A stretch of 64,000 nucleotides of DNA from JAWSVE01 sp033852115 (GCA_033852115.1 JAWSVE010000005.1:6139-70138); one strand, 5' to 3'; counted from the stretch's first letter, positions 46,992 through 55,188 are shown. Numbers and translations: made by a program. The notes: generated by a model not told the origin, from the sequence alone.

Positions 46992-48842
46992 TCAGATTGA
47001 TAGTTTCTCTACTCGGCGACCGCCGTACATTAAGTTAACAATGGCTCTAGTCACCATAATGGCTGTGAACATCGAGGTCACAATGCCAATGGATAGGGTA
47101 ATAGCGAACCCTTTTACAGGCCCAGTACCAATACCCCACAAGATGAAGGCTACAATTAGTGTGGTTAAGTTAGCATCAAGAATAGTCACGACCGCGCGTT
47201 CAAAACCCGCATTAATGGCTTGCTGAGGGGAGGCGCGATCAGCTAGCTCTTCTCTTATACGGGAAAAGATAAGTACATTAGCGTCCACGGCCATCCCCAC
47301 AGTGAGCACAATACCGGCAATACCCGGTAGTGTCAGCGTCGCGCCGAAGATCGACATGACCGCCACCATCAACATCAGGTTTACCGTCAAGGCAATATTG
47401 GCTGCAATACCAAATACACGGTAATACGCCAACATAAAAATAAGCACTAAACCGAAGCCCAGCACGACCGATTTCATTCCCACTGCAATATTTTCCGCAC
47501 CCAAGGATGGGCCGATGGTACGTTCACGTACGAAATACATCGGCGCCGCTAGAGCACCAGAGCGTAAAAGTAATGCAAGTTCAGAGGCTTCTGTGGCGCT
47601 ATCTAGGCCGGTAATTTCGAATTGCACACCAAGGGCAGATCGAACGGTTGCCAAGCTAATCAGATCTTTCTCTGCTGTTTGGCGGTAGAATGTTTCATCT
47701 TCACCATCGATGTTTTTGCGCACCAAACGTTCCGAGCGATATTCGATAAGTAGAATACCCATACGACGACCAACATTATCGCGCGTGGCGTAATTCATCT
47801 TTGTTCCGCCTTGGGCGTCGAGCGTCAAATTCACCTTCGGCTGCCCCGTCTGAGCATCGAACCCAGAAGATGCTGTAGACACTGAATCACCTGTGATGAT
47901 GATGTCTTTTTCTAACCATATATTGCCGTACATGGTTTGACGGAATTGTTCCTTGCTGGAAACCAAACCACCTGGCTCGGCTTCCATACGAAATTCTAAG
48001 TTCGCTGTCTTACCAATAATTTTCTTCGCGTTTGCCGTGTCTTGTACGCCGGGTAATTCCACTACGATACGGTTGCGGCCTTGGCGTTGAACGACAGGTT
48101 CGGAAACACCTAATTCGTTTACACGATTACGTAGCGCAACCAAGTTTTGACTAATCGCGTAATTTTCGATTTCCTGTATCGCCGCTTCAGACATACTTAA
48201 TACAACGGTGTATTCACCGTCTGCGTCACTAACGACTTGGTCAAAATTTGGAAAGGTATTGCGTGCGATAGAACGCGCTTCGCTAAGGTCATCCGCATCA
48301 CGGAAACTTGCTTCGATAGTGTCCCGCTTTATTTCCACTGAGCGATAACGAATGCGCTCCTTTCGCAATAAGCTTCTGAATTCGGAGTTCGAGGTTTCCA
48401 AACGTTTTGACACCGCTGCATTGGTATCCACCTCAAGCAAGAAGTGCACACCGCCTGCCAAGTCCAAGCCCTTTTTCATTGGCTGACCACCCAGACCAGC
48501 CAGCCACTCTGGTGTGGTCGGTACTCGGTTGAGCGCCACAACATATTGATGGCTTAACGCTTCTTCGATTAATTGCTTCGCGGGAAGCTGATCATCATCT
48601 TGCGTTAATCGAATCAAGCCGAGGCCATTGGTGGCTTCCGCACTTTGTACTTCGATACCTTGGCTCTTAAGGGCTTGGGTAGCTTGATCGAGAATGGACT
48701 GGGGCACTTCGGTGCCCGCTTCCTGGCTGGTTATCTGCACCGCCGGATCTTCAGGGTAGATGTTGGGTAGCGCGTAGAGCGCCCCTAAACAAACAATACA
48801 CAGAATGAGTACGTTCTTCCAAAGTGGGTACTTATTTAACAT
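46992..48842 (-). CDS. secD: protein translocase subunit SecD
   Basis: A 616-residue six-helix subunit with a large periplasmic P1 domain. I start at the ATG 48842 (MLNKYPLWKNV), dropping a four-residue extension. Conserved blocks include GLDLAGGVHFLLEV and GMAVDANVLIFSRIREE. It lies between secF and tgt, but yajC, which usually stands before it, is absent from the 238-base gap. Confidence 0.97.
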   Translation of the reverse strand: MLNKYPLWKNVLILCIVCLGALYALPNIYPEDPAVQITSQEAGTEVPQSILDQATQALKSQGIEVQSAEATNGLGLIRLTQDDDQLPAKQLIEEALSHQYVVALNRVPTTPEWLAGLGGQPMKKGLDLAGGVHFLLEVDTNAAVSKRLETSNSEFRSLLRKERIRYRSVEIKRDTIEASFRDADDLSEARSIARNTFPNFDQVVSDADGEYTVVLSMSEAAIQEIENYAISQNLVALRNRVNELGVSEPVVQRQGRNRIVVELPGVQDTANAKKIIGKTANLEFRMEAEPGGLVSSKEQFRQTMYGNIWLEKDIIITGDSVSTASSGFDAQTGQPKVNLTLDAQGGTKMNYATRDNVGRRMGILLIEYRSERLVRKNIDGEDETFYRQTAEKDLISLATVRSALGVQFEITGLDSATEASELALLLRSGALAAPMYFVRERTIGPSLGAENIAVGMKSVVLGFGLVLIFMLAYYRVFGIAANIALTVNLMLMVAVMSIFGATLTLPGIAGIVLTVGMAVDANVLIFSRIREELADRASPQQAINAGFERAVVTILDANLTTLIVAFILWGIGTGPVKGFAITLSIGIVTSMFTAIMVTRAIVNLMYGGRRVEKLSI

Positions 48843-49080
48843 AGAAAATCCCAACTGCCTGGGCAGTTGCCTTGTCTCAAATTATCGTTCACTGGAGAGC
48901 GAAGAGCTTTCTAGCGCGGGGCCAAGCGGCACCCATGATGTTCACTTATCGTTGTTGTTATGCGGTAGCTGGTATGTGCGCAACCACCTATGACCAAAGG
49001 CGCAAGATTATACAGGCCTGCCAACGGGGTGGCGACGCCTCAGCCAGTTATGGAGGCATTATGCGCCGAAATCAACCCCA

Positions 49081-50190
49081 CTATAACGCTTGCCGTGCGT
49101 AAAACTCTTTAACGTACTGATCCAGGCAATCGTTTTCGATGGCTTCACGCAGCTCTGCCATGATGGTTTGATAAAAATGCAGGTTGTGAATGGTATGCAA
49201 TTGAGCCGCGAGAATCTCGCCACACTTGTCTAGATGGTGCAAATAGGAGCGACTAAAATTTGTACACGTGTAGCAGCTGCAACTGGGATCCAGTGGGCCG
49301 GTATCGTGGCGATGCTTGGCATTGCGGATCTTAATCACACCTTCGCGAATAAAGAGATGGCCATTGCGGGCGTTGCGCGTCGGCATAACGCAATCAAACA
49401 TATCAATACCACGGCAAACCGCTTCGACGATATCGGCGGGCTTACCGACGCCCATTAGATAGCGAGGCTTATCTTGCGGCATTTGCGGTGCGGTATGGGT
49501 GAGGATGCGCAGCATATCGTCTTTCGGCTCGCCCACCGACAAGCCGCCGATGGCGTAGCCGTCAAAGCCAATATCCACTAGCCCCTCGAGTGATACATCG
49601 CGCAGGTTCTCGTACATCCCCCCCTGAACAATCCCAAATAATGCAGCGGGATTGTCCGCGTGAGCTTGCTTACTTCGCGCGGCCCAGCGCAACGACAACT
49701 CCATCGACACTTGTGCTTCTTTTTCCGTCGCAGGATACGGTGTGCACTCGTCAAATATCATCACGATATCAGCGCCTAGATCACGCTGCACTTTCATGGA
49801 ACGCTCGGGATCTAGGAAGACTTCGCTACCATCAATTGGCGAGCGAAACTTAACGCCCTCTTCCGTAACTTTGCGCAATTTGCCCAAACTGAACACCTGG
49901 AAACCGCCAGAGTCGGTCAATATCGGACCCTGCCACTGCATGAAATCGTGCAGGTCACCGTGGGCTTTAATCACTTCAGTGCCAGGGCGCAGCATTAAAT
50001 GGAAAGTATTACCTAACACAATCTCGGCACCGATCGCATCGAGATCGCGAGGCAACATGCCTTTCACCGTACCGTAGGTGCCCACCGGCATAAATGCCGG
50101 GGTTTGCACCTTACCGCGAGGGAATTGCATTTCGCCTCGGCGAGCTTGGCCCGACGTAGCGGAAACTTTAAAAGAAAACGACTCGCTCAC
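49081..50190 (-). CDS. tgt: tRNA-guanine transglycosylase
   Basis: A 369-residue enzyme that exchanges guanine-34 for the queuosine precursor preQ1 in certain tRNAs. The catalytic acid block DSGGFQVFSLG starts at Asp93 and the nucleophile lies in DCVMPTRNARNG. Zinc ligands are Cys304, Cys306, Cys309 and His335. The length is near that of E. coli. It lies 36 bases after queA, the next pathway gene. Confidence 0.98.
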   Translation of the reverse strand: MSESFSFKVSATSGQARRGEMQFPRGKVQTPAFMPVGTYGTVKGMLPRDLDAIGAEIVLGNTFHLMLRPGTEVIKAHGDLHDFMQWQGPILTDSGGFQVFSLGKLRKVTEEGVKFRSPIDGSEVFLDPERSMKVQRDLGADIVMIFDECTPYPATEKEAQVSMELSLRWAARSKQAHADNPAALFGIVQGGMYENLRDVSLEGLVDIGFDGYAIGGLSVGEPKDDMLRILTHTAPQMPQDKPRYLMGVGKPADIVEAVCRGIDMFDCVMPTRNARNGHLFIREGVIKIRNAKHRHDTGPLDPSCSCYTCTNFSRSYLHHLDKCGEILAAQLHTIHNLHFYQTIMAELREAIENDCLDQYVKEFYARQAL

Positions 50191-50226
50191 TAAACAACCT
50201 TCTTAATACTGACGATTTTAGAATAC

Positions 50227-51282
50227 TCACTCGTCACCGCTGGGTAACGATGGATTGGGGTTGCGGGTAATAAACATGGCATCACCATAACTAAAGAAGC
50301 GGTACTTCTCCGCCACCGCCTCTTGGTACGCTGCCATGGTTTCGCGGTAACCGGCAAAGGCCGATACCAACATAATTAACGTGGATTCGGGTAAATGGAA
50401 GTTCGTTACCAACGCATCCACCACACGAAATTGGTAGGACGGAAAAATAAAGATATTGGTTTCACCCTGGTACGGCTGAATCTCACCTTCGCGAGCCGCC
50501 GTTTCCAAGCAGCGCACACTGGTAGTACCGACGGCGATGACACGATTGCCCGCCGCCTTGGTTTGCCGCACGAGCTCGCACACCTCGGCCGACACTTCCA
50601 TAATTTCGGTATGCATCGCGTGCTGATGAATATCGTCAACACGCACTGGCTGGAAGGTTCCGGCACCGACATGCAGCGTGACAAACCCTGTTCGAACGCC
50701 CTTGTCGGTCAACTGCGCAAGCAATCGATCATCAAAGTGCAAACCCGCCGTCGGCGCTGCTACTGCACCGGCATTCTTAGCGTAAACGGTTTGGTAGCGT
50801 TCACTGTCATCGTCTTCTGCAGCGCGCTCTATGTAGGGAGGCAGCGGAATACTGCCCTCTTTTTCCAATACTTGGATAACCGTTTTATCAGCGGGAAAGC
50901 CCAACTTGAACAGCGCATCTTCGCGATCAAGCACAGCGATTTCGGTTCCGTCTTCGAGAAATAATGAACTGCCCGGCTTAGGTGATTTGCTCGCTCGCAC
51001 ATGGGCCAACACTGCCTGCTCATCCAACAGGCGCTCAACCAAAATCTCCACCTTACCGCCCGACGCCTTCTGCCCAAACAATCGCGCCGGAATCACACGC
51101 GTATCGTTGAAGATCATCAGATCCCCAGGCTCCACCCAGTTCAGCAAATCCGCAAAGCCACCATGCTGCATGCCACCATTATCGCCATCGAGGTAAAGCA
51201 AACGGCTATCCCGCCGCTCCGGCATCGGCCGCTCAGCAATCAACTCGGGGGGCAAATCGTAGTGGAAATCTTGGCGCTTCAT
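50227..51282 (-). CDS. queA: S-adenosylmethionine:tRNA ribosyltransferase-isomerase
   Basis: A 351-residue enzyme that builds epoxyqueuosine on preQ1-tRNA using the ribosyl part of SAM. The start MKRQDFHYDLPPELIA and blocks NDTRVIPARLFG, PTAGLHFD and HVGAGTFQPV are those of the family. It forms a two-gene queuosine unit with tgt and lies upstream of it. Confidence 0.98.
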   Translation of the reverse strand: MKRQDFHYDLPPELIAERPMPERRDSRLLYLDGDNGGMQHGGFADLLNWVEPGDLMIFNDTRVIPARLFGQKASGGKVEILVERLLDEQAVLAHVRASKSPKPGSSLFLEDGTEIAVLDREDALFKLGFPADKTVIQVLEKEGSIPLPPYIERAAEDDDSERYQTVYAKNAGAVAAPTAGLHFDDRLLAQLTDKGVRTGFVTLHVGAGTFQPVRVDDIHQHAMHTEIMEVSAEVCELVRQTKAAGNRVIAVGTTSVRCLETAAREGEIQPYQGETNIFIFPSYQFRVVDALVTNFHLPESTLIMLVSAFAGYRETMAAYQEAVAEKYRFFSYGDAMFITRNPNPSLPSGDE

Positions 51283-51391
51283 AGGTCAATCAGTGATCTA
51301 ATCGAGGGTAGGTGCGGGCACCGTCAAGGGCGCACAGGGTAGCGGAAATCCCTCCATAACGCCATGCACAAAGCCGCTCTTCAGAATCCAG

Positions 51392-51419
51392 TTGACGAAG
51401 CAAAAGCCACTGTTATAAT
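51392..51419 (+). promoter_or_regulatory. promoter of the tRNA-Leu locus
   Basis: TTGACG (51392-51397) and TATAAT (51414-51419) are 16 bases apart. A GC-rich discriminator (CGCCCCTCG) follows the -10 box, typical of stringently controlled stable-RNA promoters. Transcription should start near 51427. Confidence 0.8.
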
Positions 51420-51477
51420 CACGCCCCTCGCTGACTAGGTACCTTGGATAGATCGCCTAGCCAGACACAGAATTAAA

Positions 51478-51565
51478 GCCAGAGTGGTGGTCGGTTTTCG
51501 CTCCTGCAAAACCAACATTCCCGCCATCCCTGGCGGTCAAATTGGTTAATCCAATTACTTTTTTT
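51478..51565 (+). repeat. double-hairpin insert duplicating the tRNA 5' end
   Basis: A copy of the tRNA-Leu 5' end (AAGCCAGAGTGGTG, 51476-51489) is repeated at 51566-51579. Between the copies lie a hairpin with GGTTTT/AAAACC arms (51493-51513), a second with CCGCCA/TGGCGG (51521-51536), and a third AATTGG/CCAATT (51540-51556) followed by seven T (51559-51565). The last looks like a terminator sitting between the promoter and the tRNA. It resembles a REP-type insert with duplicated target, or a small RNA gene. Confidence 0.6.
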
Positions 51566-51567
51566 AA

Positions 51568-51606
51568 GCCAGAGTGGTGAAATTGGTAGACACAGGGGAT
51601 TCAAAA
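51568..51606 (+). tRNA. tRNA-Leu(CAA), 5' half only, interrupted
   Basis: The sequence from GCCAGAG at 51568 gives acceptor strand, D-arm (AAATTGGTAGACAC) and the 5' side of the anticodon stem and loop (GGGGATTCAAAA), reading anticodon CAA. After 51606 the expected TCCCC complement is absent and unrelated AT-rich DNA follows. The gene is therefore cut in the anticodon loop by the integrated element. The matching 3' half should be at the far end, outside this window. Confidence 0.85.
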
Positions 51607-51653
51607 CGCACTAAATATCCTTTATATTCAGTTAGTTAGCATATTTTATATGG

Positions 51654-51701
51654 CTACACATAACTACACACTTTAAGCTATACTACACAGTCAATGTGTA
51701 G
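51654..51701. repeat. CTACACA repeats next to integrase
   Basis: Three direct CTACACA copies (51654, 51664, 51683) and one inverted TGTGTAG (51695-51701). The last two form a 19-base palindrome around 51692. They lie between the crossover point and the integrase start, where arm-type integrase or excisionase sites, or an autoregulatory operator, are expected. Confidence 0.65.
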
Positions 51702-51719
51702 CAATTTTGGTGTGCCTTC

Positions 51720-52958
51720 ATGACTGAAAAACTAACCCACCCCGACTATAAGAAGCTTCATTTATACACTCGCCCAAACAGTAAACGCTGGTCATGCGGC
51801 TTCCACCACAAAGGCAAATATGAACGGTACAGCACAGGAACCACCGTGCTGCAAGATGCCTACAAAATCGCTGAAACTTGGTTCCTTGAACAACAGGCAA
51901 GAATCAATAACGGCACCTTTCCCACCCGCGAAACCAAAGAAGCCGAACAGAAGCCCACCATCAAAGACGCTTCCATCATCGCTATTAAAGACCTACGCCT
52001 AAGTGTTAGACGAGAAGAGCACAGCGCCGAATACTTGCGCGGTGTGATTATGGTGATGAACAAGCACATCCTTACCCACCACTGGCAAGACGTGCCTTGC
52101 GAAGAAGTGACCAATGCCATGTGGAAACGCTACCTACGGGAAGCACAGGCTGAACGTGCCAAAAATGACGAAAAACCCATAGCCCGTAGAACCTTCCACC
52201 AAATCCGAAACGCATTGAGAATGTGCCTAAAAGTGGCTGAATCCATGGAGTGGATAACCAAGGTTCCAGACTTCACCGCCGACAGGGGAAGTCATCAAGA
52301 AACAGCCGGTAGAGCATGGTTTGAACCGAAGGAACAGCGCACCCTACTAAAAGCCCTTAACGAAAACATTAAAGACCTTGAGAAAACCCGGCACCATGAA
52401 AGCGCCAAAGAATTGCGCGACTATGTAGAGTTCTTGATGTATACCGGGCTACGTGTAAGCGAGTCGAAGAACGTTAGATTCAAAGATATTCAAGTAGCTT
52501 ATACCGACGATGAAAAACGGCAGTCTACACTGATTATTAAGAACATTAAGGGTAAGCGCGGGGTTGCCTATGAATCCATTAGCCGCCCCGAAGCAGTAGC
52601 CACATTCGAGGGGATAAAAAAACGCCGGGGTATTAAGAATCATGGCAATTGTGATGAACTGCTTTTTCTGGAACACCACCGCACTGGATTCAATGCCCTA
52701 CTCACTCGGTTGGGCATGAAATATGATGACCGGAAAAGAAAGCGGGACTTTGTGAGCCTTCGGCATACCTACATTTGCAACATGATCAGAAATCAGGTTA
52801 GCGTCTATCTGATTGCCACCAATTGTCGCACCAGTGTAGATATTATTGAAAAGCACTACGCCAAACCTATGAACGTTTCACTGAACGCCGGTGAGCTGAT
52901 AAAAGATGTTAAAAACAGCCTGTTAATCGAAGAAAGCAAGGTTAATAGACTGTTTTAA
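51720..52958 (+). CDS. int: tyrosine site-specific integrase
   Basis: A 412-residue phage-type integrase. The N-terminal 60 residues form an arm-binding-like domain, a SAM-like core-binding domain covers about 85-190, and the catalytic domain follows. Catalytic Arg245 (YTGLRVSE), Arg348-His349 (SLRHTY) and nucleophile Tyr380 (EKHYAKP) are present. The usual first His of the HxxR box is Val345, a change tolerated in several phage integrases. It presumably inserted the element into the tRNA-Leu 113 bases upstream. Confidence 0.93.
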   Translation: MTEKLTHPDYKKLHLYTRPNSKRWSCGFHHKGKYERYSTGTTVLQDAYKIAETWFLEQQARINNGTFPTRETKEAEQKPTIKDASIIAIKDLRLSVRREEHSAEYLRGVIMVMNKHILTHHWQDVPCEEVTNAMWKRYLREAQAERAKNDEKPIARRTFHQIRNALRMCLKVAESMEWITKVPDFTADRGSHQETAGRAWFEPKEQRTLLKALNENIKDLEKTRHHESAKELRDYVEFLMYTGLRVSESKNVRFKDIQVAYTDDEKRQSTLIIKNIKGKRGVAYESISRPEAVATFEGIKKRRGIKNHGNCDELLFLEHHRTGFNALLTRLGMKYDDRKRKRDFVSLRHTYICNMIRNQVSVYLIATNCRTSVDIIEKHYAKPMNVSLNAGELIKDVKNSLLIEESKVNRLF

Positions 52959-52961
52959 TGC

Positions 52962-52980
52962 GGGGCACCAAGTGTGCCCC
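52962..52980. terminator. hairpin between convergent genes, weak terminator
   Basis: A perfect 7-bp GC-rich stem (GGGGCAC/GTGCCCC) with a five-base loop, three bases past the integrase stop and before the convergent five-gene operon. There is no T-run on either strand, so termination efficiency is doubtful. Confidence 0.45.
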
Positions 52981-52993
52981 ACAACCCCGACCA

Positions 52994-53434
52994 TTAACCC
53001 CAAATAGCTTTAACCTTGTCATATAGCCCGGAAGTTGGTGCTTCAGTTTCTACCTTCATTTTCTTCTTCTGTTGAAGTTCGGCAATCTGCAAATCAATCG
53101 CCCGATTCTCACGCCACCGATTCATGGCGCGAAGCGATTTAGATACAGCATTCCGGTGTAGTTCCTTTCGACGCTCTACAACACCCGCACGAGTGGTTTT
53201 AATCATAACCTCAAGGATTTCACGCTCGAAGGGCGTGATCATGTGCTCACGGCAAAGAACATGCAACCGTGGGCTTACAGGGTCTTGTGACAGCAGCGCA
53301 TAAATGTCTTCAATATCACCCCATGTAATCAGTGTGAAATACTGGTTATAGTCGTTTTCCTTCGATAGAGAATCAATCATAAGCTGAAATTCTTTCGGCT
53401 CTTCGGTTTTAAATTTACCAAATTCTTTAATCAT
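52994..53434 (-). CDS. hypothetical protein, fifth gene of overlapping operon
   Basis: A 146-residue protein of no family I recognise. It is mostly helical and charged, with a Lys/Arg-rich stretch (VVERRKELHRNAVSKSLRAM) at about 95-114 followed by a Gln/Lys-rich segment. A nucleic-acid or protein contact role is possible but unproven. Its ATG overlaps the preceding stop by 8 bases, so translation is coupled. It ends 36 bases from the convergent integrase. Confidence 0.75.
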   Translation of the reverse strand: MIKEFGKFKTEEPKEFQLMIDSLSKENDYNQYFTLITWGDIEDIYALLSQDPVSPRLHVLCREHMITPFEREILEVMIKTTRAGVVERRKELHRNAVSKSLRAMNRWRENRAIDLQIAELQQKKKMKVETEAPTSGLYDKVKAIWG

Positions 53435-53819
53435 CGTGATTACCTTTAAGTTTTTGTTTTAATTTTGAAAGTGCTGTAGTGTACCGATTTACAACCCTTT
53501 TAACGCGGTTCACATTCGTGTGGTGCTCGGCTTCGATTTTTTCTAATTCGTGCTGGTCGCTTGTCAGAAGTGCCTTTTTAATGCGAAATAGAAAATCCAG
53601 CTCAACCTTATTGAACCGTTCGAGGAACATTGAAACGTAGCTTGAACTTTCGCGGCTAAGGTCTGAAGACATATCAATCAAATATGTACTGTATGCTTTA
53701 ATCTGTGACCACGAATAACGGCATGGTATGAACTCACCGGTTGCGGTCAGCCGGTTTAATTCCTTGATGACCGCCGTTTCAGTCTCGGTTCCGCGAATCT
53801 CCTGTAAATGACGAATCAT
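53427..53819 (-). CDS. hypothetical helical protein, fourth gene of overlapping operon
   Basis: A 130-residue protein starting at ATG 53819, which overlaps the preceding stop as ATGA and follows a GAAGGGGG ribosome site. A longer frame to 53864 is rejected for that reason. It is predicted almost wholly helical, with a possible coiled coil in its C-terminal half (about 70-125). No family is recognised. Confidence 0.75.
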   Translation of the reverse strand: MIRHLQEIRGTETETAVIKELNRLTATGEFIPCRYSWSQIKAYSTYLIDMSSDLSRESSSYVSMFLERFNKVELDFLFRIKKALLTSDQHELEKIEAEHHTNVNRVKRVVNRYTTALSKLKQKLKGNHDD

Positions 53820-54049
53820 TTTAGAACCCCCTTCGGAACTGAAACCGACTTTTGCCGTTCCCACTGTCTATAGCGCATTTTTAAGCACTGGTAACAATGG
53901 TTGAAGGTTTGCCGGTCAGTAGCTTTATAATCTGGATTAGTGGACATGCGACTCACGAGCCGCAAAACTGATTGCCACTTCTCGTGAGAATCGGGTTCAT
54001 ACTCTGCAACTATGTCACCAGCTAAAATTTCTGATTTGTCGTCAAGCAT
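53816..54049 (-). CDS. hypothetical small protein, third gene of overlapping operon
   Basis: A 77-residue protein with an acidic first third and a basic C-terminus. CYQCLK near residues 52-57 has two cysteines but no second pair. The start overlaps the preceding gene by 8 bases and the stop overlaps the next start by 4 bases. No family is recognised. Confidence 0.7.
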   Translation of the reverse strand: MLDDKSEILAGDIVAEYEPDSHEKWQSVLRLVSRMSTNPDYKATDRQTFNHCYQCLKMRYRQWERQKSVSVPKGVLK

Positions 54050-54251
54050 TGAATCCTTCCTTTAACAATTGAATACAACGAAGGTTTACACCCTTGTCAA
54101 AGTTGCTTCTAAAAGTGCCGTAACTTTGCACCCTGAGCTTTTCCATTACCCATTGGCGCGAATAGTCAGAAAGCAATTCTTCGAGGTATAAACGGGCGGC
54201 ACTATCAACCCGCTTTCGTTCCGCTTCTCGCATATCAAGATAAGACTTCAT
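54042..54251 (-). CDS. hypothetical small protein, second gene of overlapping operon
   Basis: A 69-residue basic helical protein. I take the ATG at 54251 (MKSYLDMREAERKR), two bases after the preceding stop; a TTG at 54257 is the alternative. The sequence YLEELLSDYSRQWVMEKLRV suggests an amphipathic helix. No family is recognised. Confidence 0.65.
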   Translation of the reverse strand: MKSYLDMREAERKRVDSAARLYLEELLSDYSRQWVMEKLRVQSYGTFRSNFDKGVNLRCIQLLKEGFNA

Positions 54252-54253
54252 AA

Positions 54254-54700
54254 TCAAAGCCCATCAATAACAGTCTGAACCGCAGCCGCTTGTTCTGGCG
54301 TCAATGCCAGACTTAGAAGCGCATTTACTAATACTTGGTTGAGGCGTTCGTTTTGTTGGTCTGCATGTTCATCAAAAGCCGTGATGTCAGTTAGCAGGTC
54401 GAGACTTACCGTAGCGGTTGCAGTTGCATCGCCGTTACCCGAACCGGAACAATCAACGGTCGCGACCGAATAACCGCTACCACCATTTGTGATAGTGATT
54501 GTGTCGATAACACCACCAGTTTGGCTACCAACTTCAGCAGTCGCGCCCTGACCGTCACCATTGATAACCACGGGATCACCGACCGAATAACCGGAACCAC
54601 CATCAGTAACAGTGATTGAATCAACTACTGAGTTTTGAAGTTGAGTGAGAATGTTCTGGCTATAACGCTCGACCAGACGCGAATTCAGATTACGTTGCAT
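54254..54700 (-). CDS. protein with phage-like GGSGYS repeats, first gene of operon
   Basis: A 148-residue protein. Two tandem beta-rich repeats of about 38 residues (roughly 30-67 and 68-103) each carry ITVTxGGSGYSV or ITITNGGSGYSV and a Gly/Ala/Thr-rich second half. This repeat type is common in phage and phage-like structural proteins. An N-terminal 28-residue helix and a C-terminal helix (TPEQAAAVQTVIDGL) flank them. It leads a five-gene operon, and an 8-bp inverted repeat brackets its ribosome site. A virion or particle role is an inference. Confidence 0.78.
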   Translation of the reverse strand: MQRNLNSRLVERYSQNILTQLQNSVVDSITVTDGGSGYSVGDPVVINGDGQGATAEVGSQTGGVIDTITITNGGSGYSVATVDCSGSGNGDATATATVSLDLLTDITAFDEHADQQNERLNQVLVNALLSLALTPEQAAAVQTVIDGL

Positions 54701-54702
54701 TG

Positions 54703-54737
54703 GGTAATACTCCTATTGAGTTTGTTTGTGTATTACC
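54703..54737 (-). promoter_or_regulatory. hairpin around the ribosome site of the five-gene operon
   Basis: GGTAATAC (54703-54710) and GTATTACC (54730-54737) form a perfect 8-bp stem with a 19-base loop. The AGGAG ribosome site (54710-54714 on the minus strand) lies at the edge of the loop and the ATG begins two bases beyond the stem. It could gate translation of the operon. Confidence 0.5.
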
Positions 54738-54823
54738 TTTATTTATCCCTTTTCGATTTTGTCTTAACCGAAAAGCGCACAGCCTGAAAATGGTTGAAAT
54801 GGTGGGAATCTTTGATTTATTGA

Positions 54824-54964
54824 GAAATCGCGGTTTTCAGGCTCAAAATTCACACGGGGTTTTAAAATTCGCGCTGTATGAACCTATGTTGAATTGAGTC
54901 TTTTCAATAAATGCGGGATTTTGAGCAAAAATTCACACGTTTTTTGCAATTTGGGTTCTGAACC
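54824..54964. repeat. two degenerate direct repeats of about 58 bp
   Basis: Segments 54824-54883 and 54906-54964 share AAATgCGGg/AAATCGCGG starts, a common AAAATTCACACG core (54845-54856 and 54929-54940) and GAACC ends. Their place upstream of an operon in a replicating element suggests regulator sites or iteron-like sequences. Confidence 0.5.
54886..54899. repeat. 14-bp direct repeat, left copy
   Basis: ATGTTGAATTGAGT occurs here and again, in the same orientation, at 56397-56410. The pair brackets the 98-residue protein gene and the FimB-like recombinase (about 1.5 kb). Confidence 0.7.
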
Positions 54965-55149
54965 GTGATGATTTTGTGGTGTGGTTCGGGAGTTGGCTAT
55001 TGTGAGGTGTGTTTTTCACATGAACTTTTTAGGTTAACGGAAAATGGCTATTTTTCGATTTTGGAAAACATACGGGTTCATGGTGTTTGAATAGTGGTTT
55101 TTGCCGTTGTGTTGAAGGCTTTCGACTGGACTATCTGGAAGGTGTGCCA

Positions 55150-55188
55150 GTGCGAGACCGTGAAACATCATTTTCACCAGTCTCACAC
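55150..55188. repeat. imperfect dyad after the 98-residue protein gene
   Basis: GTGCGAGAC (55150-55158) with GTCTCACAC (55180-55188), eight of nine pairs, and an inner TGAAA/TTTCA pair. It lies just past the 3' end of the minus-strand gene at 55198. There is no T-run, so it may be a protein or recombination site rather than a terminator. Confidence 0.5.

Noticed and set aside
51478..51513. A second tRNA gene starting at the first GCCAGAGTGGTG copy
   Set aside because: After 12 bases no D-arm, anticodon or T-arm can be folded; it is a duplicated 5' end only.
54700..54897. 65-codon plus-strand frame
   Set aside because: It overlaps the leader and start of the minus-strand operon, lacks a ribosome site, and lies over degenerate repeats.
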